This document shows, one piece after another, positions 1 to 9,794 of a stretch of DNA of 64,000 nucleotides. Under the pieces are notes generated by a model. It was given only the letters and a program-made list of their open reading frames with translations, was not told the origin of the DNA and did not search any database. The number at the start of each line of letters is the position of its first letter. Within the stretch, counting starts at the first letter, position 1. The stretch is from assembly GCA_944320995.1 (NCBI GenBank), contig CALUJQ010000004.1, positions 51,558-115,557 of the forward strand, read 5' to 3'. The position numbers and the translations under genes are program-made. The stretch is from an uncultured Barnesiella sp. GTDB taxonomy: Bacteria; Bacteroidota; Bacteroidia; Bacteroidales; Barnesiellaceae.

Positions 1-811
1 CCGGCGATTGCGAGACAAACCGTTCGATAGCGATGCGAGGCGACAACCGTTCGGCAAAGTCGATGGCCAAATCGATATACTCGTCCACGTCGTACAGATG
101 AAAACGCTGCGGGTTATCGCCATACTCCTTAGCCATGTGCGTACCCCGAATCAATTGCAACTGGTGCAGCTTAATCGTGTCGAGCGGCAGGTGCGACAGT
201 TTATCGGCATGCGAAAGTATCATCTCCCGGCTCTCGCCGGGCAAACCCAATATCATGTGCGCACCCACGGCTACACCCGCCCCGGCCGTACGGCAAATCG
301 CATCGACCGAAGCTGCAAAATCGTGCCCGCGGTTGATTTGCCGCAAAGTCTCGTCGCAACTGCTCTCTACGCCATACTCTATCAATACAAAAGTGCGGTG
401 CGAAAGTTCCTCGAAATAAGCAAGCAACGCATCGGGCATGCAGTCGGGACGCGTCCCCACGATAAGCCCCACCACCCCGTCATGCGATAATGCCTCTTCG
501 TATTTCTGTTTCAGTTCCGACAAAGTTCCGTAAGTATTGGTATAGGCTTGGAAATAGGCCAAATACCGCATCTCGGGATATTTGCGGGCAAAGAAAGCGA
601 TTCCCTCGTCGAGTTGCCGGGTGATACTTTTCCCCGTGTGGCAATAATCGGGACTGAATGTCTGGTTATTGCAATAGGTACAACCACCCACTCCGATGCT
701 ACCGTCGCGATTGGGACAGGTAAAACCGGCATGCAACGATATTTTCTGAACTTTGCAATCGAAGTGGAGGTTCAAGAAATCGGAGAAATCACGATACCGT
801 TTCTCTTCCAT
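1..811 (-). CDS. TIGR01212-type radical SAM protein (YhcC-like), 3' end outside window
   Basis: Reading leftward from an ATG at 811, 270 codons are visible and the frame is still open at base 1, so the C-terminus is missing. The N-terminus holds a three-cysteine cluster C32-x11-C44-x2-C47 (CPNRDG...GGCTYC), the spacing of the TIGR01212/YhcC radical SAM group; a typical radical SAM has CxxxCxxC, so this wider spacing is diagnostic. Later text such as GTRPDCMP and GVESSCDETL also fits that group. These proteins bind a [4Fe-4S] cluster and S-adenosylmethionine; the substrate of YhcC is not established. The gene starts 5 bases after the dipeptidase stop, so it is the last visible gene of the aroC operon. 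Family sure, function open. Confidence 0.9.
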   Translation of the reverse strand, partial: MEEKRYRDFSDFLNLHFDCKVQKISLHAGFTCPNRDGSIGVGGCTYCNNQTFSPDYCHTGKSITRQLDEGIAFFARKYPEMRYLAYFQAYTNTYGTLSELKQKYEEALSHDGVVGLIVGTRPDCMPDALLAYFEELSHRTFVLIEYGVESSCDETLRQINRGHDFAASVDAICRTAGAGVAVGAHMILGLPGESREMILSHADKLSHLPLDTIKLHQLQLIRGTHMAKEYGDNPQRFHLYDVDEYIDLAIDFAERLSPRIAIERFVSQSP

Positions 812-816
812 AACGG

Positions 817-2175
817 TCAATGTCCAAACCGATTATAAAACTCGACCACGGCGACAATCCCCATTTCATACATATCGACCGGGAAATTCTCATTGGGCGA
901 ATGGGTTGCGTCGGATTCCAACCCGAAGCCCATCAATACCGACTTCACGCCCAACACTTTTTCGAAGGTGGCGATAATGGGGATACTGCCTCCACGGCGT
1001 ACAGCCAACGGCTTCTTGCCGAAAGCAAGCGTATAGCCCTGCTCGGCTGCCTTGTAGGCCGGTAAATCGATCGGGCAGACATAGCTCTCGCCTCCATGCA
1101 TGGGCGTTATATTCACCTTCACGCTGCGGGGAGCAACCGAACGGATATAGTCGATGAACATCTGCGATATTTTTTCGTGATTTTGGTGAGGCACCAACCG
1201 GCAGGAGACTTTGGCATAGGCTTTCGACGGCAAGACGGTTTTCGCTCCCTCGCCCGTATATCCGCCCCAGATACCGCATATATCGAAGGTCGGGCGAATC
1301 GCGGTACGTTCCAATGGCGAGAATCCGTCCTCTCCCGCAAGCATCTCGACATCGATAGCCTGTTTGTATCGATCTTCGTCATACGGCACGGCAGCCAGCA
1401 TGGCCCGCTCTTCGGCCGAGACATTCTCCACCTCGTCATAAAAGCGAGGTATGGTTATCCGGCCGTTTTCATCGACCACGCCGGCCAGCATTTTGCACAA
1501 CTCGTTAATGGGGTTGGCCACCGTCCCGCCGAAAATCCCCGAGTGCAAATCACGATTGGGACCGGTCACCTCGATTTCCCAATAAGCCAATCCCCGCAAC
1601 CCGGTCGTAATCGACGGCGTATCCATACCTACCATACTGGTATCGGAGACCAATATCACATCGCACCGGAGCAAATCGAGATGCGTTTTGCAAAACTCCT
1701 CTACTCCGGGCGAACCTATCTCCTCGCCTCCTTCGATCAAAAACTTCACATTACAACGCAACAACCCTTCACGAACGGCAATCTCGAAGGCCTTCAACTG
1801 GATAAAGCCCTGCCCCTTGTCGTCGTCGGCACCACGGCCCCACAGGCGGCCCTCCTTGATGACCGGCTCGAAAGGCTCGGTGTGCCACAGTTCGAGCGGT
1901 TCGACAGGCATTACATCGTAGTGGGCATAGACCAGTACCGTAGGCCAATGCTCATCGACGATTTTCTCGGCGAAAACCACCGGCGAGGCCGACGTGGGCA
2001 TCACCTCCGCCCGGTCGGCACCAGCAGCCAAAAGCAATTCTTTCCACCGCTCGGCGCAACGCAACATATCATTCTTATGCTCGGGCAAGGCACTGATAGA
2101 AGGAATGCGGAGCAACGAAAACAACTCTTCAAAAAAACGATCGCGATGATCGGCTATATACTTTTTTGTATCCAT
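817..2175 (-). CDS. M20 family dipeptidase (metallopeptidase)
   Basis: A 452-residue cytosolic zinc peptidase of the M20 family, probably cutting short peptides to free amino acids. Metal ligands and catalytic residues are visible: H85 and D87 in YAHYDVMP, D118 in RGADDDKGQ, and the E151-E152 pair in EGGEEIGS. After about residue 190 comes the dimerisation (lid) domain, then the C-terminal zinc ligand region (SDATHSPNENF). Length is normal for the bacterial carnosinase/CNDP-like branch. No signal peptide. It sits 19 bases downstream of aroC and 5 bases before the radical SAM gene, so co-transcription from the promoter near 3400 is likely. Exact peptide preference cannot be read from sequence. 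Confidence 0.93.
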   Translation of the reverse strand: MDTKKYIADHRDRFFEELFSLLRIPSISALPEHKNDMLRCAERWKELLLAAGADRAEVMPTSASPVVFAEKIVDEHWPTVLVYAHYDVMPVEPLELWHTEPFEPVIKEGRLWGRGADDDKGQGFIQLKAFEIAVREGLLRCNVKFLIEGGEEIGSPGVEEFCKTHLDLLRCDVILVSDTSMVGMDTPSITTGLRGLAYWEIEVTGPNRDLHSGIFGGTVANPINELCKMLAGVVDENGRITIPRFYDEVENVSAEERAMLAAVPYDEDRYKQAIDVEMLAGEDGFSPLERTAIRPTFDICGIWGGYTGEGAKTVLPSKAYAKVSCRLVPHQNHEKISQMFIDYIRSVAPRSVKVNITPMHGGESYVCPIDLPAYKAAEQGYTLAFGKKPLAVRRGGSIPIIATFEKVLGVKSVLMGFGLESDATHSPNENFPVDMYEMGIVAVVEFYNRFGH

Positions 2176-2194
2176 ATCCTTTTATCCTAAGCAG

Positions 2195-3268
2195 TTATAA
2201 TTTATGACTTTGTGCCAACAAATAATAATCGAGAATCACCATCGCCGCCATAGCCTCCACAACCGGCACAGCCCGGGGCAATACACATGGGTCGTGACGG
2301 CCCTTGGCTTTCAACACGACCGGATTTCCGGCCTCATCGACCGTCTCAATATCGCGCAGCAAAGTAGCCACCGGCTTGAACGCCACCCTGAAATAAATAT
2401 CTTCTCCGTTGGAGATACCTCCTTGAATACCACCCGAGTGGTTGGTGCGCGTCACGATTTTCCCGTCGTGATTTTCAAACACGTCGTTCATCTGTGAGCC
2501 ACGGTACTTTACACCGTCGAAACCCATACCGTACTCAAAGCCTTTCACGGCATTGATGCTGAGCATGGCACTGCCCAACGCGGCATGCAATTTATTAAAC
2601 ACCGGCTCGCCCAATCCGACAGGCACATGGCGAATGACGCCGGTAATGACACCACCCACAGTATCGCCTTCCGACTTCACCTGCTCGATATAAGCCTCCA
2701 TCTGTTTGGCCATTTCGGCATCGGGACAACGCACCGCATTTTTCTCTATTTCGCCGAAATCATACCGGCTGTAATCACCGGGTAGAACCAGTTCGCCCAC
2801 CTGCGAAGTATAAGCCCACACCTCTATCCCCAACTGGGACAAAACAAGTTTGGCCAATGCCCCCGCTACACAACGGGCTATCGTCTCACGAGCCGACGAA
2901 CGGCCTCCGCCCCGATGGTCGCGCACGCCATACTTGCGGGTATAGGTATAATCGGCATGCGAAGGACGGAAGAGTTCCCGCATATTGTCGTAGTCGGAGG
3001 AGTGCTGGTTTTCGTTCCACACCACAAAGCCGATAGGCGTACCGGTAGTCTTCCCCTCGAAAATTCCCGACAGGAACTCCACCCGGTCGCTCTCTTTACG
3101 AGGCGTGACAATCGACGACTGACCCGGCCTGCGCCGGTCGAGTTCACGCTGAATAAACTCCATATCGACCGGTATGCCCGCGGGTATACCGTCGACAACA
3201 CCGCCTATCGCCGGGCCGTGCGACTCGCCGAACGAGGTAAGCGTAAAAAGATTTCCTGTCGTATTCAT
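2195..3268 (-). CDS. aroC: Chorismate synthase
   Basis: Last enzyme of the shikimate pathway, turning 5-enolpyruvylshikimate-3-phosphate into chorismate with reduced FMN as cofactor. The 357-residue length is standard. Family signatures are present: [18 protein letters not shown] near the start, [20 protein letters not shown] and [20 protein letters not shown] text (here [12 protein letters not shown]) in the first half, and [14 protein letters not shown] followed by [18 protein letters not shown] near the end. It is the promoter-proximal gene of a three-gene operon with the dipeptidase and radical SAM protein, whose link to aromatic biosynthesis is not obvious. aroB, another pathway gene, lies at the far right of the window in a different operon. 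Confidence 0.97.
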   Translation of the reverse strand: MNTTGNLFTLTSFGESHGPAIGGVVDGIPAGIPVDMEFIQRELDRRRPGQSSIVTPRKESDRVEFLSGIFEGKTTGTPIGFVVWNENQHSSDYDNMRELFRPSHADYTYTRKYGVRDHRGGGRSSARETIARCVAGALAKLVLSQLGIEVWAYTSQVGELVLPGDYSRYDFGEIEKNAVRCPDAEMAKQMEAYIEQVKSEGDTVGGVITGVIRHVPVGLGEPVFNKLHAALGSAMLSINAVKGFEYGMGFDGVKYRGSQMNDVFENHDGKIVTRTNHSGGIQGGISNGEDIYFRVAFKPVATLLRDIETVDEAGNPVVLKAKGRHDPCVLPRAVPVVEAMAAMVILDYYLLAQSHKL

Positions 3269-3369
3269 CTCGTCTGTCTCTGCTTAATTGTGTATTCTAA
3301 TAAAAGGTGAGCGCAAAAAAAACAAGCAGCGTAATTTTTGAGCCAAACCGTATTCTATTTTCCCGTTAG

Positions 3370-3401
3370 CAAAGATAAAAAAAGGCGAGAGCATCACCAA
3401 A
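3370..3401 (-). promoter_or_regulatory. Bacteroidetes promoter of the aroC operon
   Basis: On the minus strand TTTG (3401-3398) is followed after 20 bases by TATCTTTG (3377-3370), an exact match to the -33/-7 consensus. Transcription would start near 3363, giving an untranslated leader of about 95 bases before aroC. The remainder of the 297-base gap to the protease gene holds only the hairpin at 3486-3515. Confidence 0.8.
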
Positions 3402-3485
3402 CAGGAGTCCTGTTTTTTCAAATTCGACCAAGTGGAACTCGGCCTGTTTTAGAAAGGCGAAGAGGCGGGGAGCTTTAAACAGCGC

Positions 3486-3515
3486 GGGGGAGTGTCGCAA
3501 TGTATGCACTCCCCC
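3486..3515 (-). terminator. Hairpin after the C66-like protease gene
   Basis: GGGGGAGTG (3486-3494) pairs perfectly with CACTCCCCC (3507-3515) around a 12-base loop, 50 bases past the protease stop codon. On the minus strand the tail is GCGCTGTTTAAAG, a weak U stretch, so this may be a poor intrinsic terminator or a 3' end stabiliser. Confidence 0.5.
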
Positions 3516-3565
3516 TGCAGTTCAGTTATATTGTCAACCCCTATATCGGGCTACAATGCTATCGA

Positions 3566-4780
3566 TTATTCGTTCTCGAGATTCTCCAATGCCCTCTCCC
3601 ATACATCTTGGCGCAAATCGACCAGACAAAGATCCGTAACCAGATATGTATTTCGCTTTCCACCTTGCGGTTTAGGCAACTGTGTAAAGTAGGCTATCAA
3701 CGAGTCGGACATACTGGCGGGATTCTTGGCATAAGTAATGGCTATTCTGATCAGCGCAGCACCATTAGCGTCTTGGTCGGGCATATTGTTTTCGCAATAA
3801 TAAACATACGACACATACCCCTCTTCATCAAATTCGGCACCCCATAGCGTAAGGGCATGAGAGCCCGTTCCAGCACCCGCAATATCATAAACGCCAATAC
3901 CTATGGCCTTATTTTCAAGAAAAGCTTTCTTAATCAACCGGTTGAAATTCTCTTTCTCCATATTGCGATCATCTTCGGCAATGGCATCCTGTTTCGAAAA
4001 CGCATTGAAGAAAAAGCCCTTGAATGTATCGTACATCGACGGGTCGCGAAACGGGGCCGATATATTGGTCCAGTTGCCATTTACAAACCAGTTAACGCCA
4101 CTGCTGCTCCAACCGGCCCTATTTTGGAACATGGAAATGAAGAACTTGAATACCTCGCTCTTGTTGCTGGCATAGTCTCCCGGATTAGGAGCCCGGAAAG
4201 CCTCCGAGGGGCGTGCAAAATCATAATGTTGTTCATAGAGTTTGTCATAACGTTCGATATAGCTCTTGTTATTGACCAGCCACCAATGGATCAAATTCGA
4301 GGCCGATGCAGCCCAACACAAATTATTATCTGCCGCATTATCAAATTCATACGTTTTGTTGCAGTCATACCAGCCGCAAGTATCGGCCCATGTAAGCTGC
4401 TGGATTTCAGCATCGACACCTATTGTCTCATAATCATAACGCATCCACTCGCCTTCGGGGTACGGGTCGGTCCACCAAACCTTATAGGACTTTACATTTT
4501 CCTTCCCCGGGAAATCGGGGGCTTTCACGCCATACACCCAACAAGTCTTGTTGGCAAACTCGTCGGCCGCCTCACGCTTGGCCTGAATATTACCGATTAC
4601 ACTCAAATCCATCTCCGGGTCATAACTATCGCCTATCGACCAATTCTCACCAGAAGCATCTTTGGCAAAGTGCAAATTGCCATCGAGTGTTATCTTATCG
4701 CCATTCTCTTTCTCCACGACAAACTGAGCCCGGGCACTCACGATTGTCATCAAGCATATAATCAATAAAAACTTTTTCAT
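3566..4780 (-). CDS. Secreted IdeS/Mac-like (MEROPS C66) cysteine protease
   Basis: The 404-residue protein starts with a signal peptide (MKKFLLIICLM...SARAQ, cleavage near 19). The central region resembles streptococcal IdeS/Mac, the IgG-cleaving protease: WYDCNKTYEF then DNNLCWAASASNLIHWWL matches the IdeS oxyanion-lysine and nucleophile segment, and SHALTLWGAEFDEEG matches the IdeS histidine segment. Proposed catalytic residues are C155 and H308, with K142 at the oxyanion position. The acidic third member of IdeS falls in YYCENNMPDQD, where E330, N331 or N332 could serve; a papain-like Asn is possible. No T9SS tail is present. It lies 25 bases after a small T9SS-tail protein gene in the same operon. 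Protease family is well supported; substrate, including immunoglobulin, is inference. Confidence 0.82.
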   Translation of the reverse strand: MKKFLLIICLMTIVSARAQFVVEKENGDKITLDGNLHFAKDASGENWSIGDSYDPEMDLSVIGNIQAKREAADEFANKTCWVYGVKAPDFPGKENVKSYKVWWTDPYPEGEWMRYDYETIGVDAEIQQLTWADTCGWYDCNKTYEFDNAADNNLCWAASASNLIHWWLVNNKSYIERYDKLYEQHYDFARPSEAFRAPNPGDYASNKSEVFKFFISMFQNRAGWSSSGVNWFVNGNWTNISAPFRDPSMYDTFKGFFFNAFSKQDAIAEDDRNMEKENFNRLIKKAFLENKAIGIGVYDIAGAGTGSHALTLWGAEFDEEGYVSYVYYCENNMPDQDANGAALIRIAITYAKNPASMSDSLIAYFTQLPKPQGGKRNTYLVTDLCLVDLRQDVWERALENLENE

Positions 4781-4805
4781 CTTGTTTCGGGTTTGTATAA
4801 ATCAT

Positions 4806-5282
4806 TTATCGTTTTATGAATTTAAGAACCGTATTTGCCGTTTTGAGCAAATAGCTTCCTTGTGGCAAATCGACCACCGAGACAGTCAAGTCGGGACCGG
4901 TTACAACCACTCTCTTCATCACCCGGCCATCGAGGGCCATAATTTCTACCAAGCCACCCTCGGGCAACCCACTCATATACAAAGTCTCCTGCACCGGATT
5001 GGGATAAAAACGCACAGCCTCGACCCGTTCCGTACCGACAGCCGTCGACTGTTTCTTGCTGAAGGTGACCTGGCTTACACCCACTATCGGGTTGCTGTTC
5101 TTGACCACAACCGAAAAATCGTCTGCTCCATCGCTTCGTAGCAAATAGTCAACCTCGTCCACTGCGATACTCTCTCCCGTATTCGTATCCATGTACCACA
5201 CATAATCGGCTCCTTGGACCACAGGGGCTACAAGCAGAGCGCATACGAATACCACAAAATAAAGGAATCTGGGTTTCTTCAT
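4806..5282 (-). CDS. Small secreted protein with T9SS type A sorting tail
   Basis: A 158-residue protein with a signal peptide (MKKPRFLYFVVFVCALLVAP..., cleavage about residue 24). Residues 27-75 form a short beta-rich N-terminal module (YVWYMDTNTGES... VSQVTFSKK) of a kind common in small Bacteroidales exported proteins. From about residue 88 a type IX sorting domain follows: VRFYPNPVQETLYMSG, then MALDGRVMKRV, ending GSYLLKTANTVLKFIKR. It is the first gene of a two-gene operon with the C66-like protease 25 bases downstream. The pairing suggests a partner role (inhibitor, anchor or chaperone), by loose analogy with protease-inhibitor pairs, but nothing in the sequence proves that. No enzyme motif is visible. 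Confidence 0.8.
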   Translation of the reverse strand: MKKPRFLYFVVFVCALLVAPVVQGADYVWYMDTNTGESIAVDEVDYLLRSDGADDFSVVVKNSNPIVGVSQVTFSKKQSTAVGTERVEAVRFYPNPVQETLYMSGLPEGGLVEIMALDGRVMKRVVVTGPDLTVSVVDLPQGSYLLKTANTVLKFIKR

Positions 5283-5457
5283 TATTTTTCTTTTAAATTT
5301 ACGGGTAAAAACGGATAAGAGATTAAACCGAATAGCCCAAACACTTCATAATTAACGGTTAAACATTTTCGCTTCAGCGGTTCCAAATAAGAATCGAATC
5401 GCGAGAACACCTCTATTTTGCAAGAGAGGCCCTACCTATCCAACTTTTTTCGCCGGG

Positions 5458-5465
5458 CAAAGATA
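5458..5465 (-). promoter_or_regulatory. -7 box upstream of the T9SS-tail/C66 protease operon
   Basis: TATCTTTG on the minus strand matches TAnnTTTG exactly; the -33 position has no TTTG. The leader to the first gene (5282) would be about 170 bases. Together with the divergent box at 5553 this is the only signal I see in the 5283-5588 gap. Confidence 0.5.
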
Positions 5466-5552
5466 CTTATTTTTTTGAATTTTCTTCGAGAGCGAACTAT
5501 TTTCAGTCTCATTTATTATAATTATTATCAAATACTATATCGATTTTTTTCT

Positions 5553-5560
5553 TACTTTTG
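5553..5560 (+). promoter_or_regulatory. -7 box for the OmpA-type lipoprotein
   Basis: TACTTTTG matches TAnnTTTG exactly and lies 28 bases before the ATG at 5589, which supports that start over any upstream codon in the frame. The -33 tetramer is poor, the area being a run of A and T. Confidence 0.6.
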
Positions 5561-5588
5561 TAGAACTAATTCTAAAAACGAAACAAAA

Positions 5589-6302
5589 ATGAAGAGTATT
5601 AAAATTTTGTCTTGCATATTGGTTGCCGGCATGCTGGTTACAAGTTGTAATATGTCGAATACCGGAAAAGGAGCCCTCATCGGGGGTGGTAGTGGCGCAG
5701 CCGTAGGAGCCGGATTAGGTGCAATTTTCGGAAAAGGTAAAGGAGCTGCCATCGGTGCCGCCGTCGGTGCCGCTGTGGGTACCACTGCCGGAGCCCTTAT
5801 CGGAAAGAAAATGGATAAAGCAGCCGAACAGGCCAAACAAGTAGAAGGCGCACAGGTCGAGCAGGTAACCGACAACAACGGGTTGCAAGCTGTAAAAGTA
5901 ACCTTCGACTCGGGTATCCTCTTCTCCACAAGCAGTGCGACACTCAGTTCCTCGGCAAAAGCTTCGCTCAGTAAGTTTGCCAACGACGTGCTGAATCAAA
6001 ACCGCGATATGGATGTCGCTATCTACGGATATACCGATAACCAAGGTTGGAAAAACTCGACCGCCGAGCAGAGCTACCAGAAAAACCTGAACCTGTCGCA
6101 GGAGCGCGCTCAAAGCGTAGCCAGTTATCTGTTGGGGTGCGGTGTATCATCAAACCAAATCAAAACCGTAGAGGGTATGGGAGAAGCCAATCCCGTAGCC
6201 GACAATGCCACTGCTGCCGGTCGGCAAGAGAATCGACGGGTAGAAGTTTATCTGTACGCCAGCCAACAGATGATTCAACAAGCCGAAGCGGGAACGCTTT
6301 AA
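5589..6302 (+). CDS. Glycine-zipper OmpA-family outer membrane lipoprotein
   Basis: Starting at ATG 5589 the protein has 237 residues; an open frame extends upstream but crosses the promoter. A lipoprotein signal ends at LVTSC (Cys21). Residues about 28-75 are a glycine zipper (GALIGGGSGAAVGAGLGAIF..., GAAIGAAVGAAVG, GALIGKKMD), expected to insert or oligomerise in membrane. The C-terminal half is an OmpA/MotB peptidoglycan-binding domain: VTFDSGILFSTSSATLS, YGYTDNQGWKNS, LSQERAQSVASYL, and the NRRVEVYL arm. The role is most likely tethering the outer membrane to the cell wall, as in the YiaD-like group. A single-gene unit; the DJ-1 gene follows after 158 bases. Confidence 0.92.
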   Translation: MKSIKILSCILVAGMLVTSCNMSNTGKGALIGGGSGAAVGAGLGAIFGKGKGAAIGAAVGAAVGTTAGALIGKKMDKAAEQAKQVEGAQVEQVTDNNGLQAVKVTFDSGILFSTSSATLSSSAKASLSKFANDVLNQNRDMDVAIYGYTDNQGWKNSTAEQSYQKNLNLSQERAQSVASYLLGCGVSSNQIKTVEGMGEANPVADNATAAGRQENRRVEVYLYASQQMIQQAEAGTL

Positions 6303-6460
6303 GCACAACGGCTCAGCTTCGACAAATCAGGGTCATGAATCGTTTCTGGCGCCCGATTTATGCGAAGCGGATATCCCCTACAAACACACATAACCCGGTT
6401 GTTTCGGAGCACATATCTACAACGAGCCGTACTATATACTGACACAAAAAAATCAAAATA

Positions 6461-7006
6461 ATGAAAACTGTTTATTTATTTCTCGCCACTGGATTCGAAG
6501 AGATTGAAGCGCTCACTGTCGTAGATATGTTGCGCCGTGCCGGAATCGACACCACAACCGTCTCCATATCACGAAACCTTCAAGTCGAAGGGGCTCACGG
6601 GGTTACCGTCACCGCCGATTGCACATGGGTAGAATTATCGGCCGAAGATGTAGAGTGGTTGGTTTTGCCCGGAGGAATGCCGGGGACTAAACATTTGGGC
6701 GAATGCAAACCGTTGGTTTCGCTCTTGCAACGCCAAGCCGCCGCTCATAAAAACATAGCTGCCATATGCGCCGCTCCATCGGTATTGGGTCAAGCTGGAT
6801 TGCTCAATGGCTATAAAGCCACCTGTTACCCGGGATTCGAGCAACTTCTCACCGGAGCTACCGTGACCGGCGAAGCTGTAACGATCGACCGAAACATCAT
6901 CACGGCCAACGGTCCGGGTGCCGCCATACCGTTTGCCGCTGCGATAATCGCCAAAATCGCAGGTGAGGAAAAAGCCAAAGAAGTGACATCGGGAATGATG
7001 TTATAA
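6461..7006 (+). CDS. DJ-1/PfpI family protein (YajL-like)
   Basis: A 181-residue flavodoxin-like fold protein of the DJ-1/ThiJ/PfpI superfamily. The family start FLATGFEEIEALTVVDMLRR carries the conserved Glu of the active site (E15 region), and the nucleophile elbow AAICAAPSVLG supplies the reactive cysteine near residue 105. LPGGMPGTKHL also matches. Close relatives are described as glyoxalase III-type deglycases or redox chaperones; which activity applies here is not decidable. No signal peptide. The gene stands alone and faces alaS, with a shared terminator between. Confidence 0.92.
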   Translation: MKTVYLFLATGFEEIEALTVVDMLRRAGIDTTTVSISRNLQVEGAHGVTVTADCTWVELSAEDVEWLVLPGGMPGTKHLGECKPLVSLLQRQAAAHKNIAAICAAPSVLGQAGLLNGYKATCYPGFEQLLTGATVTGEAVTIDRNIITANGPGAAIPFAAAIIAKIAGEEKAKEVTSGMML

Positions 7007-7030
7007 TATTAACATCAAGAAATAAAAAAA

Positions 7031-7060
7031 GACTCCGGCGAATGCCGGAGTCTTTTTTTA
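7031..7060. terminator. Bidirectional intrinsic terminator between the DJ-1 gene and alaS
   Basis: GACTCCGGC (7031-7039), loop GAAT, GCCGGAGTC (7044-7052) forms a perfect 9-bp stem followed by eight T on the plus strand and preceded by seven A, so it can end both convergent transcripts. Confidence 0.92.
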
Positions 7061-7084
7061 TGGTTATGGAAGAAATCCCCCTCT

Positions 7085-9703
7085 TTATCCTATAAGCAGG
7101 GAAGCCATTTTTTCCAAAGCATCGGAAAGATGCTCGACATTCTTTCCGCCGGCTTGTGCAAAATAGGGCTGTCCGCCACCACCGCCTTGTATCAACTTGG
7201 CAGCTTCGCGCACAATAGTCGACGCATTTTTCCCCTCGGCAACCAAATCATCACTCAACATGGCCGTGAGCAACGGTTTATCCTTGTCGCGAGTAGCAGC
7301 GATAAAAGCCATTCTCTGAGGTAATTCGCCTCGTAACATAAAGGCAATACCTTTCACCATATCGGCAGGCATCGGACCCACAAAACGAATGAGCTTCAAG
7401 CCGTCAATCGTCTCGGCCGACTTCGCCAAGCGGTCTTTCACCACCAACATTTTCTCTTTGACATACTCCTCGGCTTGTTTACGCAACTCGACATTCTCAT
7501 CGATGGCCTTGTGTATGGCCTGCAACAAATTGGGAGCATTGTTAAACAAGACGGCTATCTCTCTCAACGAATCCTGCAATGCGTTCATCGACTCTTCCAC
7601 ACGCTCGCCCGTAATCGCTTCAATACGGCGGATTCCGGCTGCGATAGAACTTTCGGAAACAATCTTAATCATACCGATATTCCCCGTGTTGGCCACATGG
7701 GTACCTCCGCATAACTCGACCGAAGTCCCGAAGCGGATCACACGCACATCTTCGCCGTATTTCTCGCCGAAAAGAGCCATCGCTCCCATAGCCTTGGCTT
7801 CGGCGATAGGCACATGACGCTGCTCGTCCAACGGTATGGCTTCACGTACCCTGCGGTTGGCGATAGCCTCTACCCGACGTAGTTCCTCGTCGGTCACTTT
7901 CTGGAAATGGGAGAAGTCGAAACGCAACGATTGCGGCGACACATAAGAACCTTTTTGCTCTACATGCGTACCCAATACCTCGCGCAATGCCTCGTGCAAA
8001 AGGTGTGTTGCCGAGTGGTTGCAGGCAGTGGCCTGTCGGGCTTCCTTGTCGATTACGGCACAGAAGGTAGCCGTCACATCTTGGGGCAGATGCTCCACTA
8101 TGTGAACACTCAGGTTGTTCTCCCGTTTGGTCTGTATAACTTCCACGACATCGTCACCGGCGATGAGTTTACCGGTATCGCCTACCTGACCGCCCATTTC
8201 GGCATAGAAGGGCGTGCGGTCCAATACCAGTTGATAGTACTCGCGGCTCTTTTGTTTCACCTTGCGATAGCGCAATATCTCGGCATCGCATTCGGTCACA
8301 TCGTATCCCACAAACTCGGAGTCGCCCTCTTTCAACACCACCCAATCGCCGGTTTCCACGACAGCGGCATTACGGGCACGTTCTTTCTGCTGTTGCATTT
8401 GAGCGTTGAAACCATCGAGATCTACACCCAATCCCTTCTCTTTCAGAATCAGTTCGGTCAAGTCGAGCGGGAATCCATACGTATCATAGAGCGTAAAGGC
8501 CTCCTCCCCGCTAATCTCGTTCTTACCGGCAGCCTTTGTATCGGCCATGATCTTGTCGAGCAACTTGATACCGGTCTCGAGTGTACGCAGGAAAGCATCT
8601 TCCTCTTCCTTAATGACTTTACCGATAAGTACCTTTTGGTCTTTCAACTCGGGATAGGCATCGCCCATCGTGTCGATGAGAATGTCGAGCAATTTATAGA
8701 GGAAAGCCTGTTTCTGTCCGAGGAAAGTGTACCCGTAACGCACGGCACGACGCAAAATGCGGCGAATCACATAACCGGCCTTGGCATTAGAAGGCAACTG
8801 CCCGTCGGTAATCGAGAAAGCAATCGTACGGATATGGTCGGCAATTACACGCATGGCCACATCGACCTTGGCATCGTCGCCGTATTGTTTGCCGCACAAA
8901 CGGCCTATCTCTTTGATAATGGGCTGGAACACATCGGTGTCGTAGTTGGAGGTTTTTCCTTGCAACGCCATACAGAGGCGTTCAAATCCCATACCGGTAT
9001 CGATAACCCGAGCCGGCAGCGGTTCGAGAGAGCCATCGGCCTTACGGTTGTACTGCATAAACACAAGGTTCCATATCTCGATTACCTGCGGATGGCTTTG
9101 GTTGACCAGTTTGAGGCCGTCGAGTTCGGCACGTTCGGCATCACTGCGCAGGTCGATATGTATCTCGGAGCAAGGACCGCAAGGACCGGTATCACCCATT
9201 TCCCAAAAATTGTCGTGGCGGTTCCCGTTGATAATATGCTCCTTAGGTAAATGAGCCTCCCAATACGAAGCCGCTTCATTGTCCCGTTCGAGACCTTCGG
9301 GAGCATATCCCTCGAATACGGTAGCATACAACCGGGCAGGGTCTATTTTCAGCACATCGACCAAATACTCCCACGCCCAGTCGATAGCTTCTTTCTTGAA
9401 ATAATCACCGAACGACCAGTTACCCAGCATCTCAAACATGGTATGGTGATAGGTATCCAATCCTACCTCTTCCAAATCGTTGTGCTTCCCGCTCACTCTC
9501 AAACATTTTTGTGAATCGGCTACCCGTTTGTATTTCGCCGGGGCATTCCCCAGAATAATGTCTTTAAATTGGTTCATACCCGCGTTGGTAAACATCAACG
9601 TAGGGTCGTCTTTAATCACCATCGGGGCCGAAGGTACGATTTGATGGCCTCGTTCCCTGAAAAAATCCTTAAACGATTCACGAATCTCTTTGGCTGTCAG
9701 CAT
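7085..9703 (-). CDS. alaS: Alanyl-tRNA synthetase
   Basis: Charges tRNA-Ala with alanine. The 872-residue protein shows the full domain order: class II catalytic core from residue 1 ([16 protein letters not shown] and [10 protein letters not shown]), the tRNA recognition helices, the editing domain with zinc ligands [13 protein letters not shown] (about 560) and [13 protein letters not shown] (about 665), and a C-terminal DHHA1 region with the glycine-rich [14 protein letters not shown] near the end. Length is typical. It is transcribed alone, diverging from the M23 peptidase gene; the two promoters overlap near 9800. Confidence 0.98.
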   Translation of the reverse strand: MLTAKEIRESFKDFFRERGHQIVPSAPMVIKDDPTLMFTNAGMNQFKDIILGNAPAKYKRVADSQKCLRVSGKHNDLEEVGLDTYHHTMFEMLGNWSFGDYFKKEAIDWAWEYLVDVLKIDPARLYATVFEGYAPEGLERDNEAASYWEAHLPKEHIINGNRHDNFWEMGDTGPCGPCSEIHIDLRSDAERAELDGLKLVNQSHPQVIEIWNLVFMQYNRKADGSLEPLPARVIDTGMGFERLCMALQGKTSNYDTDVFQPIIKEIGRLCGKQYGDDAKVDVAMRVIADHIRTIAFSITDGQLPSNAKAGYVIRRILRRAVRYGYTFLGQKQAFLYKLLDILIDTMGDAYPELKDQKVLIGKVIKEEEDAFLRTLETGIKLLDKIMADTKAAGKNEISGEEAFTLYDTYGFPLDLTELILKEKGLGVDLDGFNAQMQQQKERARNAAVVETGDWVVLKEGDSEFVGYDVTECDAEILRYRKVKQKSREYYQLVLDRTPFYAEMGGQVGDTGKLIAGDDVVEVIQTKRENNLSVHIVEHLPQDVTATFCAVIDKEARQATACNHSATHLLHEALREVLGTHVEQKGSYVSPQSLRFDFSHFQKVTDEELRRVEAIANRRVREAIPLDEQRHVPIAEAKAMGAMALFGEKYGEDVRVIRFGTSVELCGGTHVANTGNIGMIKIVSESSIAAGIRRIEAITGERVEESMNALQDSLREIAVLFNNAPNLLQAIHKAIDENVELRKQAEEYVKEKMLVVKDRLAKSAETIDGLKLIRFVGPMPADMVKGIAFMLRGELPQRMAFIAATRDKDKPLLTAMLSDDLVAEGKNASTIVREAAKLIQGGGGGQPYFAQAGGKNVEHLSDALEKMASLLIG

Positions 9704-9794
9704 AACAATTCTATTAAATTAAGTTCTTCGGGCAATCTATTCCGTTATCGAAACAGAAATCGCCAATGCGGTCTATTAATATTCCCAAAAACAA

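Noticed and set aside
1096..2190. Plus-strand frame of 364 codons opposite the dipeptidase
   Set aside because: Antisense shadow of a clear M20 peptidase; no motifs.
6314..6374. Imperfect long hairpin (AGCTTCG ... CGAAGC) after the OmpA-type lipoprotein
   Set aside because: The stem has several unpaired bases and no T run follows, so I did not call a terminator.
7907..9250. Plus-strand frame of 447 codons opposite alaS
   Set aside because: Mirrors alaS; hydrophobic look comes from the reversed codons.
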